This document shows, in pieces, positions 27,195 through 35,736 of a stretch of DNA of 64,000 bases. Source of the stretch: Polynucleobacter sp. MWH-Jannik1A5 (GTDB taxonomy: Bacteria > Pseudomonadota > Gammaproteobacteria > Burkholderiales > Burkholderiaceae). Location of the stretch: the NCBI RefSeq assembly GCF_018881795.1, contig NZ_JACVPQ010000001.1, positions 1,407,305 through 1,471,304 on the forward strand, read 5' to 3'. A program made the position numbers and the translations under genes. The stretch's first letter is position 1. Each line of letters opens with the position of its first letter. The notes beneath the pieces were generated by a model. It ran no database searches and was not told where the DNA came from. It saw only the letters and a program-made list of their open reading frames with translations.

Positions 27195-27882
27195 AGCGAT
27201 GCTCCGCAATTTGGCGTACTGCAAAGGTAAATAAATTAGCTAGCAGGACAATCAATAGCAGGACTATGCCCAGTGCGAGGGCCAATGGAAGATCGCCCTT
27301 GCTTGTTTCAAGAGCAATAGCAGTAGTCATAGTTCTAGTGGAGCGATCAATATTGCCGCCCACAATCATGACGGCGCCAACCTCAGAAATGGCTCTAGCT
27401 AGGCCCGCAAGGACAGCAATCGTCAGGGAAAAGCGACAATCCCACAAAAGCCACTTAAAGCGTGATAGCGGAGGTAATTTCAGGCTTAGAAAAGAGTCCC
27501 TATGAACTCTCCAGGAATCTTCAAGGATTTGTCGGCTCAGAGCGGCGATTAAGGGGGTAGTAAGTAGTGTTTGGGCTACAACCATACCTTTGATGGTAAA
27601 TAACCATCCCCATGCCCCTAAGGGTCCTGTGCGCGATAGCATGAGGTATACCAAGACCCCAACGATCACTGTCGGCACTCCCATGAGGGTATTCAGGGTC
27701 ACAATAATCGTCTTTTTGCCGGTAAATTGTTCCGTCGCCAGAAGGGCGCCAATAGGTAGGCCTAACAGCGTGCCAATCAATAGGGCGCTGAGGCTGACCT
27801 GCAGGGAAACCATAACAATGCCCAAAACACCACCGTCTAGCTGGGCGAGTAAAGAAAGGGCGTCTTGGAAAGCTTTCAACAT
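27187..27882 (-). CDS. tupB: Tungstate-type ABC transporter permease
   Basis: A 231-residue inner-membrane permease with five to six hydrophobic helices. The segment AGLARAISEVGAVMIVGGNI is the cytoplasmic EAA loop in the form typical of TupB/WtpB/ModB oxyanion permeases, and ALSRQILEDSW also fits the family. Start chosen at ATG 27882 (MLKAFQDAL); the upstream in-frame extension to 28017 crosses the divergent promoter region. The usual third component, a periplasmic binding protein TupA, is not encoded on either side. Confidence 0.82.
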   Translation of the reverse strand: MLKAFQDALSLLAQLDGGVLGIVMVSLQVSLSALLIGTLLGLPIGALLATEQFTGKKTIIVTLNTLMGVPTVIVGVLVYLMLSRTGPLGAWGWLFTIKGMVVAQTLLTTPLIAALSRQILEDSWRVHRDSFLSLKLPPLSRFKWLLWDCRFSLTIAVLAGLARAISEVGAVMIVGGNIDRSTRTMTTAIALETSKGDLPLALALGIVLLLIVLLANLFTFAVRQIAEHRYG

Positions 27883-27948
27883 GCGCTTGATTCTATCAAG
27901 GCAATGGCAAAATGGCTGTAATGAGATTGATTTCCCTATTTTCGACTT

Positions 27949-28149
27949 ATGGCTGAAGTGGTTTGCCTCTGCAACGAGGTCCTCGACGTGGATTTGCGTG
28001 AGTATTTGGATACCCATCCAATCGACTCTATTGATGAGTTGCGCGAGCAGGCCTCTATTTGCAATAAATGTATGCAGTGCCAGGATTTAATTGAGGGCGA
28101 AATCTATTTAGCGCGCGTACGGCGTCAACGTGCCGCGGGACAGTTTTAA
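27949..28149 (+). CDS. BFD-like [2Fe-2S]-binding protein
   Basis: A 66-residue protein of the bacterioferritin-associated-ferredoxin-like fold. Four cysteines occur in the pattern VCLCNEV (CxC, residues 6 and 8) and ICNKCMQC (CxxC near 38-41, plus one extra Cys), the arrangement that binds a [2Fe-2S] cluster in BFD and in the central domain of nitrite reductases. Its partner is not evident. It is divergent from the tungstate permease and overlaps the next gene by one base (TAATG). Confidence 0.8.
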   Translation: MAEVVCLCNEVLDVDLREYLDTHPIDSIDELREQASICNKCMQCQDLIEGEIYLARVRRQRAAGQF

Positions 28150-28901
28150 TGAGCCAAAGTAATTCTTCCCGTTTTACTGTTTTGAGTATGAATGTTCACA
28201 AGGGTGTATCACCCTTGCATCGACATGCAACGATTTATCAGTTGCGCCAAAAAATGCGCACTCAATATCCAGACCTCCTTTTTTTGCAAGAATTGCAACA
28301 AGAGCATCGAGGAAGATTAAGGCGTTTTGGGCAATGGCCGCTGACAGAGTTAACTCACTTCCTCTCCGAGGATTTTTGGCAGCACTGGCATTATGGAAAA
28401 AATGTGGAGTATCGCAATGGGCATCATGGCAATGCCATTCTCTCGAGGCATCCTCAGCAAAAAGGAAATAACTACGATATCTCAGCCTATCGTTTTGAGA
28501 GTCGGGGACTACTTCATAGTATTACCAGTCTGGATGGCGTTGATACGCCCATTCATTGTTTTTGCGTGCATCTGGCGCTCTTTGAGCGTGGCAGAGAGCG
28601 GCAGCTCGAGGCTATCATTAGGCACATTCGAGATTTGACGCAAGATGGGCCTACGATTGTTGCAGGAGACTTTAATGATTGGCGTAATCGTGTGAGTGCG
28701 CCAATGAAGGCTGCTGGATTTAATGAGGTCTTTGAGACACTCACTGGATCACCAGCCAAAACATTTCCGAGTGTGAGGCCGTTACTTCCAATGGATAGGA
28801 TTTATGTACGCGGACTCAAAATTCATTCTGCGGAAATTTTGCATGAGTGGCTTAATTTGTCTGATCATCTAGGTATTACTGCTGAATTGGAACTTGTATG
28901 A
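28149..28901 (+). CDS. Endonuclease/exonuclease/phosphatase (EEP) family protein
   Basis: A 250-residue EEP-fold metal-dependent phosphoesterase. Visible are VLSMNVHKG at the N-terminus (metal Asn), LFLQELQQEH with the catalytic Glu, GNAILSRHP, IVAGDFNDWRN (catalytic Asp and Asn) and the terminal LSDHLGITAEL with the general-base Asp-His pair. Proteins of this subgroup are often encoded next to cardiolipin synthase in proteobacteria, as here (4-base overlap). The substrate, nucleic acid or a lipid headgroup phosphate, is not known. Confidence 0.87.
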   Translation: MSQSNSSRFTVLSMNVHKGVSPLHRHATIYQLRQKMRTQYPDLLFLQELQQEHRGRLRRFGQWPLTELTHFLSEDFWQHWHYGKNVEYRNGHHGNAILSRHPQQKGNNYDISAYRFESRGLLHSITSLDGVDTPIHCFCVHLALFERGRERQLEAIIRHIRDLTQDGPTIVAGDFNDWRNRVSAPMKAAGFNEVFETLTGSPAKTFPSVRPLLPMDRIYVRGLKIHSAEILHEWLNLSDHLGITAELELV

Positions 28902-30373
28902 ATATTATGGCGTTTATTTTTGGATCCCTTTTCGGGTTCTCTCTCATATGGGTTCCGATAGTGCATGTCATTATTGTGCTTCTATTTGGCCTTCATTTAA
29001 TTTCGGTTAGAAGGCCGGTTGGCGTAGCATTTGCATGGTTTCTGATCGTCATATTGATACCCCTTTTGGGAATTTCATTATATGTTCTGATAGGCGAGAG
29101 ACCTGTAGGTCGAAAGCTGACGCGCAAGATTGTGCGCATGAATCATGAGTATGAAAAACTCACTGAGACGATACGTCAGGAGTTTGCGGCTGATAGACAG
29201 CAGTTGCCAGCTGAGGGTAGGGCCCTCAGTCTTTTGGCTGAGTCTAAAAATGGTTCACCAGTAGTAGCAGGCAACAAAATTGAACTGCATACAAACTCAC
29301 TCAAAATCTTGCAAAATTTTATTGATGAGATTAATAACGCTAAGAAGAGCTTGCATCTGGAGTTTTATATTTGGGCTCTCGGCGGAGATGCGGATAGAGT
29401 TTGTGAGGCTTTAATTGCAGCATCTCAGCGCGGTGTAGCTTGCCGAGTATTGCTGGATTCTCTGGGCAGTAAATCTTGGTTTAAATCTCAATGGCCGGCA
29501 CGTTTTCGTAAAGCGGGGATTGAGGTAACCGAGGCATTGCCGATTCAGGTTGGTCGCTTCCAGTTCCGTCGTGCTGATTTGCGTCTACATCGCAAGATAT
29601 TCGTTATTGATGGTGCTGTAGTGTGGACAGGCAGCATGAATCTAGTTGACCCGCGGACGTTTAAGCAAGACTCAGGTGTAGGTGAATGGGTTGATGCCAT
29701 GGTTCGCATTGAAGGCCCAGTTGCATCACAGTTTGAATTGACCTTTGCATTCGATTGGAGTGTTGACAACCCTAATATCACTAACTTTAGGGATCGTGAG
29801 CCACCTTCCTCTCCTCATGCTGGTGGCGCTTTGGCTCAGGAGTTCTCTTCAGGGCCGGTTTATCGTGATGATATCTTGTATCAAGTTCTACTCTCGGCCA
29901 TTATGGATGCCCGTGAAGAGTTGACCATTACTACACCTTATTTTGGTCCAGATGATGGTTTAATCCAAGCGCTGATGGCTGCGGCAGCCAGAGGAGTTAA
30001 GGTCACCTTGATTGTTCCTAAGTTGAATGATTCCACGCTAGTTGCTTGGAGCAGTAAAAGCTTCTATGAGGATTTGATGAACTCTGGAGTAATTATTGCG
30101 GAGTTCCATGGCGGCTTACTGCACACTAAGAGCTTATTAATTGATAAGCGCATTGCCGTCTTTGGCTCTGTTAATTTTGATCAACGAAGCCTACGTCTGA
30201 ATTTTGAAATCAGTCTGATTGTTTACAACGTTGATTTTTGCGCTAAGTTAGAAAAATTAATTGCGTCTTATTTGGCACAAGCTGATTATGTGGATCCAAA
30301 AGCTTGGGCAAAACGACCAACTTGGCGTCGTTATCTAGAGAATGCGGCGCATCTTACTTCGCCACTGCTTTAA
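28898..30373 (+). CDS. cls: Cardiolipin synthase, phospholipase D superfamily
   Basis: A 491-residue membrane-bound enzyme that joins two phosphatidylglycerols to form cardiolipin. Two N-terminal membrane helices (about residues 5-60) are followed by two HKD motifs: HRKIFVIDGAVVWTGSMN (about 227-244) and HTKSLLIDKRIAVFGSVNFD (about 408-427). Both His-Lys-Asp triads are intact. The length matches ClsA-type enzymes. It overlaps the EEP gene by 4 bases at its start and the convergent CoA-transferase gene by 4 bases (TTAA) at its end. Confidence 0.93.
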   Translation: MNIMAFIFGSLFGFSLIWVPIVHVIIVLLFGLHLISVRRPVGVAFAWFLIVILIPLLGISLYVLIGERPVGRKLTRKIVRMNHEYEKLTETIRQEFAADRQQLPAEGRALSLLAESKNGSPVVAGNKIELHTNSLKILQNFIDEINNAKKSLHLEFYIWALGGDADRVCEALIAASQRGVACRVLLDSLGSKSWFKSQWPARFRKAGIEVTEALPIQVGRFQFRRADLRLHRKIFVIDGAVVWTGSMNLVDPRTFKQDSGVGEWVDAMVRIEGPVASQFELTFAFDWSVDNPNITNFRDREPPSSPHAGGALAQEFSSGPVYRDDILYQVLLSAIMDAREELTITTPYFGPDDGLIQALMAAAARGVKVTLIVPKLNDSTLVAWSSKSFYEDLMNSGVIIAEFHGGLLHTKSLLIDKRIAVFGSVNFDQRSLRLNFEISLIVYNVDFCAKLEKLIASYLAQADYVDPKAWAKRPTWRRYLENAAHLTSPLL

Positions 30374-31554
30374 ATCGCGCCACTAGCTCGCATAGACGCT
30401 ATCTCAGACTCGGACAGTCCGAGCTCTTTGAGAATGGAGTCAGTGTGCTCTCCTACCGCAGGAATGGGATCCATGCGGTATTCATAGCTGTCATTGAGGC
30501 CTGGAGGCAGAAGGGCGGCAATAGCGCCGTTTGGGGTGCCAACCTCAGTCCAGCGATTGCGTGCTTTGAGTTGCTGATGCTTCCAAAGGCCTGCCATATC
30601 ATTGAGATGCGCATTTGCAATTTGCGCCTTGTCTAATCTGGCAATCAGCTGTTCTGAAGTGAGCTTACTAAAGCAAGCATCAATAATTTCTAAGAGCTCA
30701 GCACGTTTTTCATTGCGCTTAAAGTTGCGATCAAATCGCTCATCCAATGCAAGTGCTGGATTTTCTAATACCGTTTCGCAAAACTGTACCCATTCACGCT
30801 CATTTTGAAGACCCAACATAACCGTTTTGCCATCACCCGCTTTAAATGGCCCATATGGATAAATAGTTGCATGTGATGCGCCATTTCTAGGTGGTGGTTC
30901 TGCACCTTTGTAGGCGTAATACATTGGGAAACTCATCCACTCGCTTAATGCCTCCAGCATGGAGATATCAATTACCGTGCCTTTCCCAGTTTTCCCTCTT
31001 TGCAGTAATGCTGCCAAGATATTCGTATAGGCATACATCCCTGCGGCAATATCAGCAATCGAGTTACCAGCTTTACTAGGTGTTTCCGGCGTTCCGGTAA
31101 TTGAAAGAAAGCCTGCTTCGCTTTGGATTAGGAGGTCGTAAGCCTTTTTGTCTCGATAAGGCCCATCATTCCCGTAGCCTGAGATGGCGCAGGTAATTAA
31201 GCCAGGATTTTCTTTTTGCAAAACCTCTGGGCTCAGACCCATACGAGAGGCCGCACCTGGCGCAAGATTCTGAATAAAGACATCAGCTGTTTTTAATAAA
31301 TTCTTCAGTATTGCTATTGCAGAGTCTTGCTTGAGGTCAAGGGTCAAGCTCTCCTTAGACCGATTGACCCAAACAAAGTGAGAGGAGAGGCCCTCAACTT
31401 GGGTGTCATAGCCTCTCGCAAAATCTCCGCCGCCAGGACGCTCAATTTTAATAATGCGCGCGCCTAAATCAGCCAGTTGCCGAGTACAGAATGGCGCTGC
31501 AATAACGTGCTCGAGTGCAACAACCGTAATTCCATCTAAAGGACGAACGTTCAT
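30370..31554 (-). CDS. CaiB/BaiF family CoA-transferase (class III)
   Basis: A 394-residue class III CoA-transferase. The N-terminus has PLDGITVVALEHVIAAPFCTRQLADLGA and KIERPGGGDFAR, the family signature. YDLLIQSEAGF (about residues 140-150) carries the catalytic Asp equivalent, and GNSIADIAAGMYA is the conserved second block. It moves CoA between carboxylic acids. Paired with the acyl-CoA dehydrogenase immediately upstream (12-base gap), it probably activates a dicarboxylic or branched acid for oxidation; the actual acid is unknown. Confidence 0.9.
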   Translation of the reverse strand: MNVRPLDGITVVALEHVIAAPFCTRQLADLGARIIKIERPGGGDFARGYDTQVEGLSSHFVWVNRSKESLTLDLKQDSAIAILKNLLKTADVFIQNLAPGAASRMGLSPEVLQKENPGLITCAISGYGNDGPYRDKKAYDLLIQSEAGFLSITGTPETPSKAGNSIADIAAGMYAYTNILAALLQRGKTGKGTVIDISMLEALSEWMSFPMYYAYKGAEPPPRNGASHATIYPYGPFKAGDGKTVMLGLQNEREWVQFCETVLENPALALDERFDRNFKRNEKRAELLEIIDACFSKLTSEQLIARLDKAQIANAHLNDMAGLWKHQQLKARNRWTEVGTPNGAIAALLPPGLNDSYEYRMDPIPAVGEHTDSILKELGLSESEIASMRASGAI

Positions 31555-31566
31555 AAGAATCGCTTT

Positions 31567-32736
31567 TTAGAAAGATCTTGGTAAGCCAAGAACATGTTCG
31601 GCAATGTAGGAGTAAATCAAATTAGTTGAAATTGGCGCCACTTGATACAGGCGAGTCTCCCTAAACTTGCGCTCTACATCGTATTCATTAGCAAAGCCAA
31701 AACCGCCATGCGTCTGAAGGCAGACATTAGCAGCTTCCCAGGATGCTTTAGCAGCCAGGTATTTGGCCATATTGGCTTCTGGCCCACAGGGTTGGTGGTT
31801 ATCAAATAATTCACATGCTTTAAAGCGCATGAGATTAGCTGCTTCAGTTTCAATATAGCTATCTGCAATCGGGAATTGGATGCCTTGGTTTTTGCCAATT
31901 GGGCGATCAAATACAACGCGGTCATTGGCATAGCGACGTGCGCGATCAATAAACCAATAGGCATCGCCAATACATTCTGCGGCGATTAAGACGCGTTCTG
32001 CATTTAGGCCATCAAGGATGTATTTAAAACCTTGGCCTTCTGTGCCAATCAAGTTTTCCGCTGGAATTTCTAGATTATCAAAGAACACTTCATTGGTTTC
32101 ATGGTTGACCATATTAGCAATCGGTCGAACTTCCATGCCTTTGCCGATTGCATCGGCAAGGTTCACGATAAAGATCGACATACCTTCGGATTTGCGTTGC
32201 ACTTCACTGATTGGCGTAGTGCGCGCAAGCAAGATCATGAGATCTGAGTGTTGAATACGAGAGATCCACACCTTTTGACCATTCACTACATATTTATCAC
32301 CCTTTTTAACTGCAGTGGTTTTTAATTTGGTCGTATCGGTTCCAGTAGTGGGTTCTGTAACAGCCATACTTTGAAGGCGCAGCTCACCTGATGCAATTTT
32401 GGGTAAGTACATTTTTTTCTGAGCTTCAGAGCCGTGACGTAACAGGGTGCCCATGTTGTACATCTGTCCATGACATGAACCTGAATTGCCGCCAGAAAAA
32501 TTAATTTCTTCCATGATGACGGAGGCTTCAGCAAGGCCCAAGCCAGAGCCGCCATATTCTTCTGGAATTAATGCGGCCAACCATCCAGCCTTAGTCATGG
32601 CATCTACAAAAGCTTCAGGATAACCTCTCTCATGATCAATCTTTTGCCAATAAGTGGAATCAAAGGAGCCGCAGAGGTCACGCAAGGCTTCGCGCATTTC
32701 TTGGTATTGGTCAGGTTTAGGGATAGGGTGATTCAT
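31567..32736 (-). CDS. Acyl-CoA dehydrogenase family protein
   Basis: A 389-residue flavoprotein. FAD-binding and substrate segments visible: LIPEEYGGSGLGLAEA, MAVTEPTTGTDTTKLKT, GQKVWISRIQHSD, and the C-terminal LQTHGGFGFANEYDVER. At the position where medium-chain enzymes have the catalytic Glu (IYEGT), this protein reads LYQVAP. The Glu in GLNAERVL (about residue 245) lines up with the alternative catalytic base of isovaleryl- and long-chain dehydrogenases, so it is likely active. It is the first gene of a two-gene operon with the CoA-transferase. Confidence 0.9.
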   Translation of the reverse strand: MNHPIPKPDQYQEMREALRDLCGSFDSTYWQKIDHERGYPEAFVDAMTKAGWLAALIPEEYGGSGLGLAEASVIMEEINFSGGNSGSCHGQMYNMGTLLRHGSEAQKKMYLPKIASGELRLQSMAVTEPTTGTDTTKLKTTAVKKGDKYVVNGQKVWISRIQHSDLMILLARTTPISEVQRKSEGMSIFIVNLADAIGKGMEVRPIANMVNHETNEVFFDNLEIPAENLIGTEGQGFKYILDGLNAERVLIAAECIGDAYWFIDRARRYANDRVVFDRPIGKNQGIQFPIADSYIETEAANLMRFKACELFDNHQPCGPEANMAKYLAAKASWEAANVCLQTHGGFGFANEYDVERKFRETRLYQVAPISTNLIYSYIAEHVLGLPRSF

Positions 32737-32938
32737 GAATGTCTCGATTTATAGGTTTTATGGTTTATTTGCCAATTAAGGCATTAGTTTAAGCAAGATT
32801 TGAAATTCTTGGATATTGGCCAAAACAAGGCAAAATAGACTAAATGAGACCTAGAGAGAAGATGGAAATAAATACAGACGGATGCCATCCGGCGCCATCT
32901 ATTCGCCTAATCAAACATATGCAAGCGACGGTTGCTTA

Positions 32939-33442
32939 ATGGAGCATATGTTTGAGCATTTTTTTTCGTGGTTTGGAATGCCCTCTGTCGGGTTGCCGGC
33001 AGTATTTATTAGCGCATTTATTTCTGCCACATTAATTCCGGCTGGATCTGAACCTATTTTATTTGGGTACATCACTCTGAATCCGCACTTATTTTGGGTT
33101 GCCATTATGGTTGCCACAGTCGGCAATACTATGGGTGGAATGGTGGATTGGTGGCTTGGGGTTATCGCCCGCAATAGTTTTAAATCCATGGATGAACCTA
33201 GTAATAGTCGCCTGAAGCGGTGGCTAGAAAATTGGGGCCCTAAATTACTATTGCTTTCCTGGCTTCCGGGTCTTGGTGACCCCCTGTGTTTAGCGGCCGG
33301 CTGGTTAAAACTCCCTTGGCAGCCATGTCTTGTTTATATGTTCATAGGCAAGCTATTGCGCTTCATTATGTTCACCTGGCTCCTCACCCTGGTTCCAGAC
33401 AGCTTTTGGCACCAGTTAGGCCGCTGGCTGCATCTGATCTAA
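32939..33442 (+). CDS. YqaA-like DedA-superfamily membrane protein
   Basis: A 167-residue membrane protein with about four hydrophobic segments. FEHFFSWFGMPSVGLPAVF, LIPAGSEPILFGYI, VGNTMGGMVDWWLG and SWLPGLGDPLCLAAGWLKLP match the YqaA subgroup of the SNARE-associated/DedA superfamily. DedA-type proteins are linked to lipid scrambling and membrane homeostasis; the YqaA role is undefined. The frame is open back to an ATG at 32882, but those residues are polar and unlike the family. ATG 32948 is a further option; none has an ideal ribosome site. Confidence 0.78.
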   Translation: MEHMFEHFFSWFGMPSVGLPAVFISAFISATLIPAGSEPILFGYITLNPHLFWVAIMVATVGNTMGGMVDWWLGVIARNSFKSMDEPSNSRLKRWLENWGPKLLLLSWLPGLGDPLCLAAGWLKLPWQPCLVYMFIGKLLRFIMFTWLLTLVPDSFWHQLGRWLHLI

Positions 33443-33510
33443 GTCCCGGATCCTGTAACATCAAGTTTTGGGCAAAAAAGCCCTTTGGTCAACTTGATAC
33501 GGTAAATGAA

Positions 33511-34287
33511 ATGTCCACATTAAAAGGTAAAACTGCGCTAGTCACAGGCTCAACTAGTGGTATTGGCTTAGGTATGGCAATTGCGTTAGCAAAGCAAGGC
33601 GCCAATATTATGGTTAACGGTTTTGGTGAAAAAGATGAAGCCATTGCCAAAATTAAAGCTTGTGGAGTGGAGGTTGAATATCACGGTGCCGATATGAGCA
33701 AGCCTGCTGAAATTGAAGATCTCATCAAGCAAACTGAAAAGCGCTTCGGCTCATTAGATATTTTGGTTAATAACGCTGGCATTCAATACACTGCAAATAT
33801 TGAAGAGTTTCCAACGGACAAATGGGATGCGATCATCGCCATTAATTTGAGCTCTGCTTTTCATACTACGCATCATGCTTTGCCTGGTATGAAGAAGCGT
33901 AATTGGGGTCGCATTATTAATATTGCTTCTGTTCATGGCTTAGTGGCCTCTACTCAGAAAGCAGCTTATGTTGCTGCCAAACATGGCATTGTTGGTCTCA
34001 CTAAAGTGACTGCTCTAGAGAACGCGCGCACTGGCATTACTTGTAATGCGATTTGCCCGGGCTGGGTTTTAACCCCTTTGGTTCAAAAACAGGTGGATGC
34101 TCGCGCTGAGCGTGAAGGCATTTCTAATGAGGCTGCGAAGACTGCCTTGGTCTCTGAAAAACAGCCGTCTGGTGAGTTTGTGAGTCCCGAGCAATTAGCA
34201 GCCCTGGCAGTGTTTCTATGCGGACCAGATGCTTCTGAGGTGCGGGGAGTGGCCTGGAATATGGATGGTGGCTGGACGGCTCAATAA
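33511..34287 (+). CDS. bdhA: 3-hydroxybutyrate dehydrogenase (SDR family)
   Basis: A 258-residue short-chain dehydrogenase that interconverts 3-hydroxybutyrate and acetoacetate with NAD. The nucleotide site GSTSGIGLGMA (about residues 12-22), NNAGIQY, and the catalytic Ser-Tyr-Lys (ASVHG then YVAAKHG about 155-161) are present. The stretch HGLVASTQKAAYVAAKHG and GWVLTPLVQKQ are characteristic of D-3-hydroxybutyrate dehydrogenases. The longer open frame back to 33286 lies inside the YqaA gene and is spurious. A phasin-like gene elsewhere in the window fits polyhydroxybutyrate metabolism. Confidence 0.9.
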   Translation: MSTLKGKTALVTGSTSGIGLGMAIALAKQGANIMVNGFGEKDEAIAKIKACGVEVEYHGADMSKPAEIEDLIKQTEKRFGSLDILVNNAGIQYTANIEEFPTDKWDAIIAINLSSAFHTTHHALPGMKKRNWGRIINIASVHGLVASTQKAAYVAAKHGIVGLTKVTALENARTGITCNAICPGWVLTPLVQKQVDARAEREGISNEAAKTALVSEKQPSGEFVSPEQLAALAVFLCGPDASEVRGVAWNMDGGWTAQ

Positions 34288-34312
34288 GCTGCAGAACCCT
34301 TGGTCTTATCGG

Positions 34313-34343
34313 ATGCCGGCGAGCCTATTGCCGGCATTTCTTT
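34313..34343 (+). terminator. Hairpin terminator after bdhA
   Basis: An 8-base GC-rich stem (ATGCCGGC / GCCGGCAT) with a 9-base loop, followed by TTCTTTTT. It separates bdhA from the sodB promoter region. Confidence 0.75.
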
Positions 34344-34413
34344 TTATAGTTGGGTCTTGAGATATGGGGTTACAGCATTTACTTGCCCCTCAAACAAAAA
34401 AGTCAGAATAGTC

Positions 34414-34438
34414 TATAGTTATCCCAAAATAACCTATA
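34414..34438. promoter_or_regulatory. Imperfect inverted repeat upstream of sodB
   Basis: TATAGTTAT and ATAACCTATA face each other across CCCAAA, with one extra base in the right arm. It starts 56 bases before the sodB ATG and includes a TATAGT that could serve as a -10 box. It may be a regulator site or part of the 5' leader. Seen in sequence only; no regulator is assigned. Confidence 0.35.
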
Positions 34439-34469
34439 TTTTTGCTTAATGAAATTTAAAGGAATACAA

Positions 34470-35051
34470 ATGGAACATACCTTACCTCAGTTACCTTACG
34501 CGCTAGATGCTTTGACCCCTTATATTTCTAAGGAAACCCTGGAGTATCACTATGGCAAGCATCACCAGACATACGTCACTAATTTGAATAATTTAATTAA
34601 GGGCACTGAGTTTGAGAATTCCTCCCTTGAAGAGATTGTTAAAAAATCTTCCGGCGGTATTTTTAATAATGCAGCCCAAGTTTGGAATCACACTTTTTAT
34701 TGGTTTGGCATGAAGCCAAATGGCGGTGGAGCTCCTACTGGTGCATTGGCCGATGCCATTAATGCTAAGTGGGGATCATTTGATAAATTCAAAGAAGAAT
34801 TCACCAAATGCGCAGTTGGAACTTTCGGATCAGGTTGGGCATGGTTGGTTAAGAAGGCAGATGGCAGTCTTGATCTAGTTTCTACCAGCAATGCAGCAAC
34901 TCCTCTTACTACCGATGCTAAAGCTCTTTTGACATGCGACGTTTGGGAGCATGCCTACTATATCGATACTCGCAATGCGCGACCAAAGTATCTGGAAAAC
35001 TTTTGGAATCTGGTGAATTGGGATTTTGCTAGTCAGAATTTTGCTAAGTAA
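34470..35051 (+). CDS. sodB: Superoxide dismutase, iron type
   Basis: A 193-residue Fe/Mn-family dismutase that converts superoxide to peroxide and oxygen. Metal ligands are recognisable: His in [11 protein letters not shown], His in WNHTFYW, and Asp and His in [11 protein letters not shown]. The second-sphere Gln lies before the second ligand ([13 protein letters not shown]), the FeSOD arrangement, rather than in the GSGWAW region. Start ATG 34470 has AAAGGA 6 bases upstream; the frame to 34449 adds 7 residues with no family match. Confidence 0.95.
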   Translation: MEHTLPQLPYALDALTPYISKETLEYHYGKHHQTYVTNLNNLIKGTEFENSSLEEIVKKSSGGIFNNAAQVWNHTFYWFGMKPNGGGAPTGALADAINAKWGSFDKFKEEFTKCAVGTFGSGWAWLVKKADGSLDLVSTSNAATPLTTDAKALLTCDVWEHAYYIDTRNARPKYLENFWNLVNWDFASQNFAK

Positions 35052-35077
35052 TTATTTTTAATAATCTGGAAAATCTT

Positions 35078-35671
35078 ATGGCTTCTATCTTGACCTCGCT
35101 GGGCCGCACAGTTTTAGCTGGCTTTGTACTTCTCGTTTTAATCATCTTTGCATTGGGCGGAAACTTTAGTTCTGCTGAACTCCCATTTATTTTCCGTTGG
35201 TTACACGTGATGTTTGGTGTGATGTGGATCGGTTTGCTCTGGTACTTTAACTTTGTGCAAATCCCTTCTATGCCAAAGATTCCTGATGAGCAAAAACCAG
35301 CGATTGGTAAAGTGATTGCCCCAACTGCATTATTTTGGTTCCGTTACGCAGCTTTGTTTACTGTTGTTACTGGTTTGATCGTTGCGGGTTTAAGTGGTTA
35401 CTTGCATCAAGCATTCACATTGCAAGCTCCATTCCGTGCAATTGGTTTGGGCATGTGGATCGCGTTGATCATGGCCTTTAACGTTTGGTTCATTATTTGG
35501 CCAAATCAAAAGCGTGCACTTGGCATTGTTGCTGTTGAAGCAGACGTAAAAGCAAAATCAGCTCGCGTTGCAATGTTGACATCCCGTTTAAACACAATCC
35601 TATCTATCCCGATGTTGTTTTTGATGGTTGCTCAATCACACAACACAACTTGGTTCGTGATTGTTTCTTAA
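35078..35671 (+). CDS. PuuD-like (urate hydroxylase N-terminal domain) membrane protein
   Basis: A 197-residue membrane protein with about five hydrophobic helices, including FRWLHVMFGVMWIGLLWYFNF, FWFRYAALFTVVTGLIV and MWIALIMAFNVWFIIWPNQ. These match the membrane domain of PuuD-type urate hydroxylases (DUF989). The cytochrome c domain that full-length PuuD carries at its C-terminus is absent here, so activity on urate is doubtful without a partner. His residues in RWLHVM could bind heme. It follows sodB by 26 bases and ends in a strong terminator. Confidence 0.78.
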   Translation: MASILTSLGRTVLAGFVLLVLIIFALGGNFSSAELPFIFRWLHVMFGVMWIGLLWYFNFVQIPSMPKIPDEQKPAIGKVIAPTALFWFRYAALFTVVTGLIVAGLSGYLHQAFTLQAPFRAIGLGMWIALIMAFNVWFIIWPNQKRALGIVAVEADVKAKSARVAMLTSRLNTILSIPMLFLMVAQSHNTTWFVIVS

Positions 35672-35691
35672 TCACCGCTAGCTGCATAAAG

Positions 35692-35717
35692 AAAAGGCCC
35701 GCAATGCGGGCCTTTTT
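35692..35717 (+). terminator. Strong Rho-independent terminator
   Basis: A perfect stem of at least ten bases (AAAGGCCCGC / GCGGGCCTTT) with an AAT loop and a run of five T. It lies between the PuuD-like gene and the convergent rubredoxin reductase gene and can serve both because of the flanking A and T tracts. Confidence 0.9.
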
Positions 35718-35736
35718 GTTTCTGTATCGATGTTGC

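Noticed and set aside
27590-28090. A 166-codon plus-strand frame across the tungstate permease gene and the BFD-like gene
   Set aside because: Composition is typical of an antisense shadow, and it overlaps two recognisable proteins in other frames.
33286-33510. N-terminal extension of 3-hydroxybutyrate dehydrogenase
   Set aside because: It lies inside the YqaA-like gene, and the SDR fold begins at the ATG at 33511.
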